NCBI RefSeq assembly: GCF_022682495.2
Contig: NC_071399.1
Location: 51,824,873-51,888,872, forward strand
Source of the DNA: Desmodus rotundus
Taxonomy: Eukaryota > Chordata > Mammalia > Chiroptera > Phyllostomidae
Length of the DNA stretch: 64,000 nucleotides
Reading direction: 5' to 3'
Shown: one piece after another, positions 34,262 to 44,485 of the stretch
Layout: every line of letters starts with the position of its first letter
Position numbering within the stretch: position 1 is the stretch's first letter
Notes under the pieces: generated by a model
What the model was told of the DNA's origin: nothing
The model's database searches: none
The model's input: the letters and a program-made list of their open reading frames with translations, nothing else
Translations under genes and position numbers: made by a program

Positions 34262-35045
34262 GAAATTAAAGCACTCAATGAACTTATCAGAATAGAGGGA
34301 ATATAAATTAAGAACTAAATCAAAATACCATTTCTCTTCTATTATTTGGCAACTCCCCCCCTCTGCAAAATGAAAGATTGGCAATATACTCTGTTGGCAA
34401 GGCTGTGGAAAAACAGGTTCTTTCACACTTTGTTGGTGCAAATTCAAAATGGTGCAATGTAGGTTAAAATGTATTTTAATTTGTTACTGTCTTCCCATAA
34501 AATAAAAACCAGGTATAGACATATTACAGAAAAGTTCTAATAAATGTTCTAGTAACAGATGATTTCAAATGCCTGGGAAGATTTGTTAGAGAAATGAATA
34601 GGAGAAAGTATTCCCAAAAATGATTAAGCAGGTGAATGGAACTTTCAATCAAAATCCAGCAAAGACTATACAGAAAAAAAAAATGATAGACCAATCTCAC
34701 TCATAAACATAGATTCTAAAAAATTTCACAGAATTTTGATAGATTTTCTAATGAATTTTTAAAAGGCATAATATGTCCATATCAAATTGAATTTATTCCA
34801 TAATGCAAGCTTGACTTACCGTAAATGAATAAATAAATAACATAAAACAAAAAAACAAACAAAATCTTCACCTCATAAATTATAGGGCAAATACCACAAG
34901 ATCATCTCAAGAGTTAAGAGAAATAATTTGATAAATTTCAATATACTCATTTGTGTTTAAAAAAATAAACTTCTAGCAAACTAGGAACAGAAAGACAATT
35001 TCTTTAGTACAAATAGGTAGTTACAGAATAGCCATGGGAACGTAA
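34262..35045 (+). mobile_element. ancient L1 (L1M-like) fragments
   Basis: Decayed sense-strand L1 pieces. At 34380-34445 'caatatactctgttggcaaggctgtggaaaaacaggttctttcacactttgttggtgcaaattcaaaatgg' matches the C-terminal ORF2 region, and at 34680-34820 'gatagaccaatctcactcataaacatagattc ... catatcaaattgaatttattccataatgcaag' matches the RT region. No open frame. The order shows rearrangement or two copies. Confidence 0.6.
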
Positions 35046-35049
35046 AGTG

Positions 35050-35225
35050 CAGTATAGAAAATGGAATAACCAAAGAACTTATATGCGTAACCCGTGGACA
35101 TAAACAATACAAGGGGAGGGATGTCCTGAAGGAGTAGGGGGAGTAGGGGGTGCTGGGTGGAAAGGTACAAAGGGGAAAAATTTAGACAACTCTAATAGCA
35201 TAATCAAAAATATAATAAAAAGAAT
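35050..35225 (+). mobile_element. bat L1 3' UTR fragment
   Basis: 'cccgtggacataaacaatacaaggggaggg', a G-rich tract and 'agacaactctaatagcataatcaaaaatataataaaa' give a terminal piece of L1 with its A-rich end. Only the 3' end was copied. Confidence 0.7.
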
Positions 35226-35308
35226 GCATGGGCACAAATAAAAAGAAAATTTCTTTTATCAAAAGTCAGCAAAAATCTGTAATAAAAATACATCAAAAAC
35301 ATTTTCTT

Positions 35309-35489
35309 GGCCCTGGCCAGGTAGCTCAGTTGGTTAGAGTATCATCCCCATACACCCAAGTTGCAGGTATAATCCCTGGTCAGGGTACATAAAAGAATCA
35401 ACCAATGAGGACATAAATAAGTGGAACAAGAAATTGACATTTTCTGCTCTCTCCGTCCCTCTTCCTCTCTCTAAAAATAAGTTTTAAAA
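35309..35489 (+). mobile_element. Ves-type SINE ('cagttggttagag' subfamily)
   Basis: Head 'ggccctggccaggtagctcagttggttagagtatc', body 'cccaagttgcaggtataatccctggtcagggtac', then 'aaataagtggaacaagaaattgac' and a short CT tract. Same subfamily as 8455-8612 and 41981-42203. Confidence 0.93.
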
Positions 35490-35753
35490 CCTGTATTATT
35501 TATTTATTTATTTATTTTTGTTGTTGTTGTTCAATTACAGTTGTCTGCATTTTCTCACCACACCTACATCCCACCCCAGCCAAACCCACCTCCCTCCCCT
35601 GCCTCCACCCTCCCCCTTGGTTTTGTCAATGTGTTATTTATAGTAGTTCCTGAAAACCCCCTCCCCACTATTCACTCCCCACTCCCTTCTGGACATTGTT
35701 AGATTGTTCTTAACTTCAATGTCTCTAGTTATACTTTGTTTCCTTTTTTCCTT

Positions 35754-38500
35754 TGTTGATTATCTTCCAATTAAAGGTGAGATCACATGGTATTTGTCCT
35801 TCACCTCCTGGCTTATTTCACTTTGCATTTTGTTCTCCAGTTCCATCCATGCTGTTGCAAAGGGTATAAGCTCCTTCATTCTCTCTGCTGTGTAGAATTC
35901 CATTGTGTACATGTACCATAGGTTTTTTTTTTTTTTTTTTATCCACCCATTTGCTGATGGGCACTTAGGTTGCTTCCAGTACTTGGCTATTGTAAATTGT
36001 GCTTCTATGAACATTGGGGTGCATAGGTTCTTTTGGATTGGTGTTTCAGAGCTCTTAGGGTATAACCCCAGCAGCGGAATTACTGGGTCAAAGGGCAGTT
36101 CCATATTTAATTTTCTGAGTAAATTGCATATTGTTTTCCACACTGGCTGCACCAGTCTGCATTCCCACCAACAATGCACTAGGGTTACCATTTCTCCACA
36201 CCCTCTCCAACATTTGTTTGTTGACTTATTTCTGTTGGCCACTCGGACCGGTGTGAGATGGTACCCCATTGAGGTTTTAATTTGCATCTCTCTGATGGCT
36301 AGTGATGCTGAGCATCTTTTCATATGTTTCTGGGCCTTCTGTATGTCTTCCTTGGAGAAGTGTCTCTTCAAGTCCTTTACCCATTTTTTAATTGGGTTGT
36401 TTATCTTTCTGGAGTGGAGTTGTGTGAGTTCTTTATATATTTTTGAGATCAGGCCCTTGTCTGAGGTATCATTGGCAAATACGTTTTCCCATACTGTTGG
36501 TTCTCTTTTCATTTCAATGCTGTTTTCTTTAGCCCTGCAGAAGCTTTTCATTTTGACGAGGTCCCATTTCTTTATTCTTTCCTTTATGTCCCTTGCTTTA
36601 GGGGACCTGTCTGTGAGGATATCGCTACATGGAATGTCTGAGATTTTCCTGTCAATGTTTTCGTCTAGGACTTTTATGGTGTTACAACTTATATTGAAGT
36701 CTTTTATCCACCTTGAATTCATTTTTGTGTAGGGTGTAAGTTGGTGATCGAGTTTGATTTTTTTGCATGTAGCTGTCCAGAGCTCCCAACACCATTTGTT
36801 GGAGAGGCTATTTTTGCTCCATTTTATGCTCCTGCCTCCTTTGTCAAATATTAATTGACCTTAAAGACTTGGGTTTATTTCTGGGCTCTCTGTTCTGTTC
36901 CATTGGTCTATACGCCTGTTATTATGCCAGTACCAGGCTGTTTTGATTACAGTGGCCTTGTAATACAGTTTGATATCAGGCATTATGATCCCTCCTACTT
37001 TGTTCTTCCTTCTCAAAATTGCTGCAGCTATTTGGGGTCATTTATGGTTCCATATAAATTTTTGAAGTGTTTGTTCTATATCTGTGCAGTATGCCATTGG
37101 TACTTTAATAAGGATTGCATTGAATCTATAAATCGCTTTGGGTAGTATGGTCATTTTGATGATGTTAATTCTTCCAATCCATGAGCATGGCACATGCTTC
37201 CATTTGTTTGTGTTTCTTAATTTCTTTCTTCAATGTTGTGTAGTTTTCTGAGGATAGGACTTTTACCTCCTTGGTTAGGTTTCTTCCTAGGTACTTTATT
37301 TTTCTTGTTGCTATATCAAATGGGAGTTTTCTCCTCATTTCTGTTTTTGTTGTTTCATTGTTGGTGTACAAGAATGCCTTTGATTTCTGAGTATTGACTT
37401 TGTATCCACCTGTTTTGCCAAATTCATTTATTAAGTTGGGTAGTATTTTGTGGAGTCTATACGATTTTCCATGTACACTTTCATGTCAGTTTTGTTTCCT
37501 CCTTTCCAATTTGGATGCCTTTTATTTCTTTTTCTTTTCTGATTGTTGTGGCTAAGACTTCCAATACTATGTTGAATAGAAGTGGTGAAAGTGGACAACC
37601 TTGTCTTGTTCCTGATCTTAGTGGGAGAGAGTTTAGTTTCTCTCCATTGAGTATGATGTTGGCTGTAGGTCTCTCATATATGGCCTTTATTATGTTGAGG
37701 AATGCTCCTTCTATTCCCACTTTGCTGAGTGTTTTTATCAGAAATGGGTGCTGTACCTTATCAAATGCATTTTCTTTATCTATTAATATGATCATGTGGT
37801 TTTTGTCTTTGCTTTGGTTTATGTGGTGTATTATGCTTATCGATTTGCGAATATTGTACCATCCTTGCATCCTTGGGATGAATCCCACTTGACTGTGGTG
37901 TATGATCTTTTTAATGTATTGCTGGATGTGGTTTGCCAATATTTTGTTGAGGATTTTAGCGTCTATGTTCATCAGTGATATTGGCCTGAAATTTTCTTTC
38001 TTCGTTATGTCTTTATCTGGTTTTAGGATTATAGTGATGCTGGCCTCATAAAAAGAGTTTGGGAGTCTTCCATCTTCTTGAATTTTTTGAAGTAATCTGT
38101 GGGGATGGGGGTTAGCTCTCCCTTAAATGATCTGTAGAATTCTCCTGTGAAACCATCTGGTCCAGGGCTTTTGTGTGTTGGAAGCTTTTTGATTACTGTT
38201 GCTATTTCATCAGGTGTTATTGATTTGTTCAGGCTTTCTGCTTCTTCTTTATTGAGTTTTGGAAGGTTATATTTTTCTAGAAATGTGTCCATTTCACCTA
38301 GGTTTTCACATTTCTTGGCATATAGTTCTTCATAGTAATTTCTTACCATCCTTTGTATTTTTGTGGTATCTGTTGTAATCTCTTCTCTTTCATTTCTGAT
38401 TGTGTTTATTTGGGTCCTCTCTCTTTTTTTCTTGATGAGCTTACTTAAGGGCTTATCAATTTTATTTATCTTTTCAAAGTACAGCTCCTGGATTCATTGA
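35754..38500 (-). pseudogene. L1 ORF2 remnant: reverse transcriptase and C-terminal domain
   Basis: Longest intact part is 320 codons at 35760-36722, holding the post-RT region with [17 protein letters not shown], the Cys/His-type segment ([16 protein letters not shown]) and [13 protein letters not shown]. The RT core appears in pieces: 38029-38349 ([20 protein letters not shown]) and 37481-37972 ([10 protein letters not shown]..., [20 protein letters not shown]). Just after this, at 37485/37486, a 16-bp deletion removes codons for the start of the FADD catalytic box and shifts frame. The endonuclease domain is absent. ORF2p normally nicks target DNA and reverse-transcribes the element; this copy cannot. 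Confidence 0.88.
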
Positions 38501-38529
38501 TTTTTACAATTGTGCCTTTAGTCTCTATA

Positions 38530-39249
38530 TCATTTAATTCTGCTCATTATTCAGGGCTCCTTTGTATGTTAGTTTTTGTTTCTCCATTGCTGCCCTTAAG
38601 ATTCTTTCTTTGTCTTGGGATTTTGCCATTTTAATTATGATGTGTCTTGCAGTGGGCCTCTTTGGATTCCTCTTGATTGGGACTCTCTGTGATTCCTGGA
38701 TTTGTGTGGCTTTTTCTCTCATCAGATTAGGGAAATATTTCATGATTAATTTTTCAAACAGGTTTTCTATCCCTTGCTCTTCTTCTTCTCCTTCTGGTAT
38801 TCCTATTATATGGATATTATTATGTTTCATGTGGTCCTGCATTTCCCTTAACCCCTCTTCATTCTTTCTGGGCCTCTTTTCCTTTTCTTGCTCTTTCTGG
38901 GTGTTTTTTCCTACTTTGTCCTGAAGCTCATTGATCTGATCCTCCTCTCTTAATCAAGTCTGCTTTTGATTCCTTCTACTGTGGTTTTCAGTTCAGAAAT
39001 TGTATTCTTCATTTCCTCTTGGCCCTTGTTGATAGTTCCTATTTCCTTTTTCATGTTGATATAGTTTGCAGTGAGTTCGTTGTTGTTTCCCTGTAGTTTC
39101 TGGTAATTCTCTGTGAGCTCAGTGAGCTTCCTGATAACCATTGCTTTGAACTCAGTATCTGATAGTTGACTTGCCTCTATTTCATTTACCATTCTTTTTT
39201 CAGCTCCCTCCTTTGCTTTCATTTGGGGATTGTTTCTATGTCTTCCCAT
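38530..39249 (-). pseudogene. L1 ORF1 remnant, truncated at its 3' end
   Basis: N-terminal 99 codons are open at 38950-39249 (MGRHRNNPQMKAKEG start, coiled coil ELTENYQKLQGNNNELTANY). After a frame change the RRM-like part is at 38534-38842 (IHIIGIPEGEEEEQGIENLF and RVPIKRNPKRPTARHIIIKM). Sequence stops in the region after 'KEKILRAA'-type residues, where it is joined to ORF2 by the deletion. Similar domain order to the ORF at 32725-33492. Confidence 0.85.
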
Positions 39250-41603
39250 TGTTTGTGAGACTCTTCTTATTAGCCTCTGCTTCTTAAATTGCTCTGTTCT
39301 GATTCCCTGGGTTTATGGTGTGATCTTTTATGGTACAAGACCTGTGATATTCAGCAGTGTAGTCTCTTTGTTCTCCTGAGCTTACTGGTCTTGGGCCATC
39401 ATTTATGTTGGCTCTCTGTATGTCTTTGGTTTTCGGTTCTTGTTGGGTCTTTCTTTGATGGATCTTTCCCACTGGCTGGTTATCTGAGGGTCAGTCTGTC
39501 CCCCACCCCTTGTTTTCTGTTTTGCAGGTGCACTCAGGTTGTGTTGGAGCTGGTTCTTCTGTTTGTATAAGGTTTTGAGGCTTTTCTCTTGCTCTTGTTC
39601 AGTTGTTTGTTCTTAGTAATTTCTGCACTATTTTGTTGTATTTCCAGATAGGTCCTGGGTTGAGTTAGTGTGACTTCCACTCCCTCCTTCTCCTTCTTCT
39701 GTTCTTAGCTGTTGTTGCTTCCTTTGTTGGTGGGTTTCCTCTTCCAGGAGCTATACTGGTGTTCAAGGCTTCTACCTACTCTTTTTAATGGTAGGTTGTG
39801 GGGGAAAGGCGAAATGGTTTAAGAGAGCAGGAGTGTATTATATGGTTTTTAAAGTACCAACCCTTAGAGAAGAGATAGGAGATCCTTTGCATATATATAG
39901 TGTTAACCTTGATAATTCACCCACGTAGCCAGTTTTTATAACGGGTAGAAAGAAAGAAGACTCTTGTTTTGGGGGGGAAGGATTGTGAGTTGGGTCTAGA
40001 AATCTGTGAGCTTGTGGGAGGTCAGATTATGAGGTAAAGTGAGAGTAAAGGGTAGAAAATAGTTGTAATGTGTGAGAAAATAGATTTAACCACACCAATA
40101 ATAAAGTTCAGGAAACAGTGAAGCGGTCTGAGATCTGAGAGGGGTGCTGTGTAGTACTTACAAATGTATGGAACAGGTGTTATTTATAATAGTAATGGAG
40201 CAACAATCTTATGACAGAATCTATGTGATCTGGCTAACTAGAATAGGGAGTATAGGTCCTAGGGTAGTGTGCTAATGGAACACAAGTGAAGTGAAAGACA
40301 GTTAATTAACTACACACTGTGAAAGAGAGAACAAGGGCAAACCAGTCAGAGAATGCAAATTAACCAGTCAAGTGAAGAAGACTAAACAGAAAGAAGAGAG
40401 ATACAAAAATACTAATAAAATGAGTAATGTAAGAATAATGAAAATATAATAATACAAATGTACAATTTTTTGCAAGTTCTCTGGAGTAGCAAAGTGAAAT
40501 TTGTTTCACTGTCTCAGCTGCTTGGATGCCCCTATTTGGATCTAACTTTGGTCTTTTTACAGTTTCAGGTTTTATTGTCTCACTTGTGGGGATTAAAAAA
40601 AAAAAAAGACAGAAGGAAGAAGAGATATAAAGGGAGAGAAAGAAGGAGTAGAACAAGAAAGCAAGAAAGAGAGGAAGAAGGTGTTAAAATAAAGAAAAAA
40701 TAATTAAAAAATAATAATAAAGAATTACTTTAAAAAAAAAAAAAAGAAAAACAATCCTGATGGCTTCAAACTGGCCAAGCCAGTTTTGCTGGTCTTTTTC
40801 TCTCCAGCCAACTCAGGCGGCCTAGCCCAGTTCTCCCTTCCTACTAGTACTTCCTTGATTGTCACTCTCCCTGGTGCCTGTGGTCTGTGTCGGCCTGCCC
40901 GAGGTGTGCACCCTCCCCCCCCCCCCCCAGTGCTTAGGATTTGGGCTCTATACCCACAACAGCCCAGCGGGAACACTGGTCTGCTGGTGGGCCAGGTGGA
41001 GAGGAGACTGGAACTGTTGCTGCAGGAGATTCCCCAAAGTGCCCCTGAGGGTCTTTTTTTCTTTTTGAGAAAATCCTCCTGCTCAATCCTGCCACTCTGT
41101 ACAAGGAAGGGCATGTCCTCTCACACAGCCCACCTCTCCAGCTAGACTGGGGACTGTCTGGGTCAGGGACCAACGCAGCCGAACTCTCAACTCTCCCCAG
41201 CCGGTGCCCACAGTCTCCGTGGTTTTACCACTTCATCCTTATTCCCCTCCCTGTGACTTCAAGCAACCAGGTCTCTCTCGGTGCTACTCAAACCTTGTTT
41301 GGCAGGGGTGGGAGCCGTTAATTCGGCTCTCTCCCAGGAGTCCTGCGGCAGGCCAGGCGAGCACGGGCCTGGGGCTGCAGTCGCCCTGTTCCCTGTGCAG
41401 GTTCCAGGGCCCTTTTTGTCCTGAAGCAGTACACTTACCATCTGTTTTTTCAATGTCCTCTATACTTTTTGGTCTCCTATCTTCATAAATGCTGGGGTAC
41501 TGTTGGCTGTTCTCTTTGTTCCTCAGTAGATTGGGTAGGTTTTTCACCCATGTGCAGGGGGATGTGGACTCTGTCCCACCTATGTTGCCACCTTCTTTCC
41601 TCC

Positions 41604-42410
41604 AAAAATTGTTTTATTTTATTTAAATCAGATATACAGATTGAAAAAATTTATAAATCACAGATAATACAGAGTATTGACACTGATAATATCCATTGAT
41701 CTTACTTAGATTTTCCCAGTTTCACTTCACTGTGTGTGTCTCTTTGTGTGTGTATTTAGTTCTATGCAGTTTTATCACATATGTACATCCATGTATCCAC
41801 CAGAGCGCAGAAGATTTAAACAATTCCTTTAACACAATGATCTTTATAGTGTTACCATTTTATAACCACACTTATGTCCTTTTTAGAATGAGTCCCCATA
41901 CATAACCACTGGGAACTACAAGACTGTCTCCATTTCTAAAATTATCATTTCAAAAATAATAATATAAATGGAATCACATAGCTCTGGTAGCTCAATTTAC
42001 TAGAGCATCCCAATACACAAAGTTTGCTTCAATCTCTTGTCAGGGTACATACAAGAAGCAACCAATGAGTATATAAATAAGTGAAACAACAAATTGAATT
42101 TTTTTCTCTCTCTCTCTCTGTCTCCCTCTCTCTCTTTGACTCTTTAGCTCTCCCTTCCTCCCTCTCTCTAAAAATCAATACATACATTTAAAAATAAAAT
42201 AAAATAAATGGAATCACATAATATGTAAATTTTGGGATTGGCTTTTATTCACTTAAAATAATTCCCTGGAGATCCATCAAAGTTTTTATTATTTTTTATT
42301 GTTGAATAGTATTCCATGATATGGATATACCACTGTTTAACCTTTCACCCATTTTAGGATATGTGGTTTTTTTTCCACCATTGACTATTTTACATAAAGC
42401 TGTGGGAAAT
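41604..42410 (-). mobile_element. ancient L1 (L1M-like) 3' UTR and ORF2 end
   Basis: On the + strand the typical old-L1 3' region reads 'tctatgcagttttatcacatatgtacatccatgtatccacca', 'tataaccacactta', 'ataaatggaatcacata', 'gggattggcttttattcacttaaaataattccctggagatccat', 'gttgaatagtattccatgatatggatatacc'. A SINE splits it at 41981. It adjoins the 5' end of the younger L1. Confidence 0.8.
41981..42203 (+). mobile_element. Ves-type SINE with perfect 17-bp duplication
   Basis: Head 'gctctggtagctcaatttactagagcatcc', body 'caatctcttgtcagggtac', 'aaataagtgaaacaacaaattgaa', long (CT)n tract and A-rich tail. Flanked by ATAAATGGAATCACATA at 41964-41980 and 42204-42220, which belongs to the interrupted old L1. 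Confidence 0.94.
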
Positions 42411-43682
42411 AAATAAATAAACCACAGATAATACAATTGTCTACCTAATACATACAAAAGAATTTATTAAATGTATTCAAATTATTAGAATAAATAGGGC
42501 CCAGGAATGAATATGTTTTATAAATAAAAAGTTGACAAAAGTTTAGTATATAGAATATATAAAAATGTGTCATTTATAGATGATCACTGAGATCCCCCAA
42601 GGAATGAGAGAGGAGAGCTGGAAAAAACAATTGAAGCAGTAAAAACTGAAAGACAAAAGGAAAGGAAAAAATATAAGACTATGATGAAAGCCAAGGAAAA
42701 ATAAAGTATTTTTTTGAAACATAACATAGACACTTAAGCAGTGGGCTTCTGGTAAATGTATATTGGTAGGCAAATTAGATAAATCTTTATTTTTAAACCT
42801 TTCAAAATTTAAATCATATTCTCATATTACTTAACATATACTTACTATTTGATAATTTTAAATTCCTTTTTTTCTCTTACTACTTAATATATATTTATTA
42901 TTTGATAATTTAAACTTCCTTTTGTGTTTGAAAATACATTTTACTTCTCTAGAGTCCTCTATTAGTTTTCATGTTGCACCTAGAGTAGGACATTTAAAAA
43001 ATCACTTCAACTGATCTTTTTCTGACACCAATAGGTGAGACTGTTTGGGATAATATGGACACTCTAAATCTTTTGTCTTTAATGGCAGTAAGTATTTGCC
43101 ATGACCTATGAGACAACCTGGGATTTTAGTTTCCCAGAGTGTTAGAACAGCACTAGACTGCATCCCAAGTAAATGTGGTCCACCTTTTTATGCAGCTCAG
43201 TGGAGATTTCTTGACCTTTGCATATAGTTGACGTGGAGGGGACTCATTTAATCTATCTCCCTTTCTTGGAGTCTCCTAGAAGTCACCTTCCCACTGCCTA
43301 ATACAATACAACTGTACTCTATATATTTCCATTTAAATTGCTCTGCTCCACACTGTGTTAGTCCCATTCTTGCTGTAACTATGGATATGGGTGGCAATAC
43401 TTGTGAACATTGTTATTTGTAACCCATGCCATCCTATCTCTAAGAACACAGCTGATGAGCCACCACTCAACAAGCCATGCATTGTTGACAAAGACTATTT
43501 GTGCATCTAATACAAGGGGACTTTAAAATCAAATCATTTCATTGGGACTAAATTATAAACAAATAGTCACTTAAACGTGATGTATTAAGAGTATCCTTTG
43601 AAGGAACTTCGTAGTGGTTTACAAAAGCTTTGAATTTTGTTTTGCTGCTTGTAGTAATTATATTTTGTTTTTTTTCTTCCAG
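42411..43682. other. last intron, no recognised element
   Basis: Unique-looking AT-rich DNA. I looked for a separate short exon that could encode the beginning of the long human EPSTI1 C-terminus and found none. The final 40 bases ('tattttgttttttttcttccag') form a strong acceptor. Confidence 0.5.
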
Positions 43683-44210
43683 GATATATAAGAAATGTTT
43701 AGTTAACATCTGGCCTTTGTCAACTGACCTTGAAAACACCCGTGAGATACTTTCCTTAAATGCAATTTTGTTCACCATCACTGCTTTCACCTTGCCTTCA
43801 ACTGACCACCCACACAGCTAGCTGAGCAGATGGATATGACAGCTGTCTCCCTGTCATTATTTAAGCCTGTTTGCAGGAGCTTATTACTAATTCATATTTG
43901 ATCTCTATTGCCAATGAAATGTTACAGTATTTTTCTTATTGGTTTTTTGCCTCTTATTGGAAGTATAATCACAGCAATGTTAGTAAGATAGAATATGAGA
44001 GAATTCTGTGATGCTTTCAGGTTAGTGAGAACTGTGGGTGCTGCATGCATGTCTGTCTAAGCAGCTAATTCTCAGCTCAGATTAGGGAAGTTTTGTCCAC
44101 TTCATAGCTTTTAATCCCTACTTTCTTAATTCAGTGTATAAACATGAGCAAAAGAAAAAATATTTTAATCTTCTTTAAACAAATTAAATAAATTTTGAAC
44201 TACCTTTGCA
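43683..44210 (+). CDS. EPSTI1: proposed EPSTI1 terminal exon (stop at 43689-43691, then 3' UTR)
   Basis: Acceptor 'ttttttttcttccag' ends at 43682. Joined to the phase-0 end of the exon at 28657-28756, it adds GAT ATA TAA, that is Asp-Ile-stop after ..NSW. As I recall, the human short isoform ends NSW-Gly-Ile-stop, so this is probably the orthologous ending. In the +1 frame the same DNA (43684-43818) encodes IYKKCLVNIWPLSTDLENTR onward, matching the C-terminal extension of the long human isoform that I remember (IWPSSTDLE). Here that frame ends early at 43819-43821, and homologous sequence after it is frameshifted with stops. Only the first 9 bases are coding under the short model. The 3' end is a guess from the nearest AATAAA. 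Confidence 0.62.
44187..44192 (+). promoter_or_regulatory. candidate EPSTI1 polyadenylation signal
   Basis: First canonical AATAAA about 500 bp downstream of the proposed stop codon, in 'aaattaaataaattttg'. No further support is visible; other AATAAA motifs exist in this AT-rich DNA. Confidence 0.3.
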
Positions 44211-44362
44211 TAGATGGTTTACTTTTATTTTTAATGAAAAGCTCTTGAGTTTTTCTCTCTTGAGAAGTCTCATTTTTATGTTCTCCTTTATAATTCATAT
44301 AGATCAAATATAGTACTGGAATCACTATGGGAACATCTTCGGTCATATTTACTTACTAATAC

Positions 44363-44436
44363 TGTTACAGAGCAGGCGGGAGGTAGTTCACAAAAAATTA
44401 TTACAGAAAGGATTCCCCCTTTTCTGTCTCTGGAAG

Positions 44437-44485
<49 letters not shown>

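Larger units (their letters stand above)
35495..41603 (-). mobile_element. long L1 LINE with 5' UTR, internal deletion (about 6.1 kb)
   Basis: Reverse-strand L1 with 3' UTR (35495-35750), ORF2 remnant (35754-38500), ORF1 remnant (38530-39249), and an unusually long 5' UTR (39250-41603) beginning near GAGGAAAGAAGGTGGCAAC. ORF1 and ORF2 are fused by a deletion that removes the end of ORF1 and the endonuclease part of ORF2. The 5' UTR contains a purine-rich tract (40593-40756 on the + strand) and a C17 run (about 40912-40928). Similar 5' UTR sequence is present in the + strand L1 at 55756. Clean target duplications were not found by eye. Confidence 0.88.
1..44210 (+). other. EPSTI1: EPSTI1 gene, 3' portion (exons, introns, proposed 3' end)
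   Basis: Three exons and a proposed terminal exon together encode the C-terminal part of EPSTI1. The match is to the human protein as I remember it: charged, coiled-coil-like Lys/Glu/Gln-rich segments followed by a conserved VNNAFLDRLQGKSQPGG stretch. Phases are compatible (exon at 50 ends in phase 0; exon at 22373 ends with two bases of a codon; exon at 28657 completes it). Introns are about 22.2, 6.2 and 14.9 kb, all filled with transposable elements. EPSTI1 is interferon-inducible and has been linked to stromal interaction in tumours, macrophage activation and antiviral responses; it has no known enzymatic domain. The 5' exons and promoter lie before the window. The downstream end is uncertain and set near the first AATAAA after the proposed stop. 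Confidence 0.88.

Noticed and set aside
36000..36732. 275-codon + strand open frame
   Set aside because: It is the antisense of the L1 ORF2 C-terminal region (35760-36722) and owes its length to that coding strand.
40725..41173. 129-codon reverse and 119-codon forward open frames
   Set aside because: Both are inside the L1 5' UTR and begin or end in homopolymer runs. No ORF0-like or known domain.
28757..43682. An extra short EPSTI1 exon for the long isoform
   Set aside because: No splice-flanked segment in the non-repeat parts of this intron encoded residues resembling the human extension. The related sequence is contiguous with the exon at 43683.
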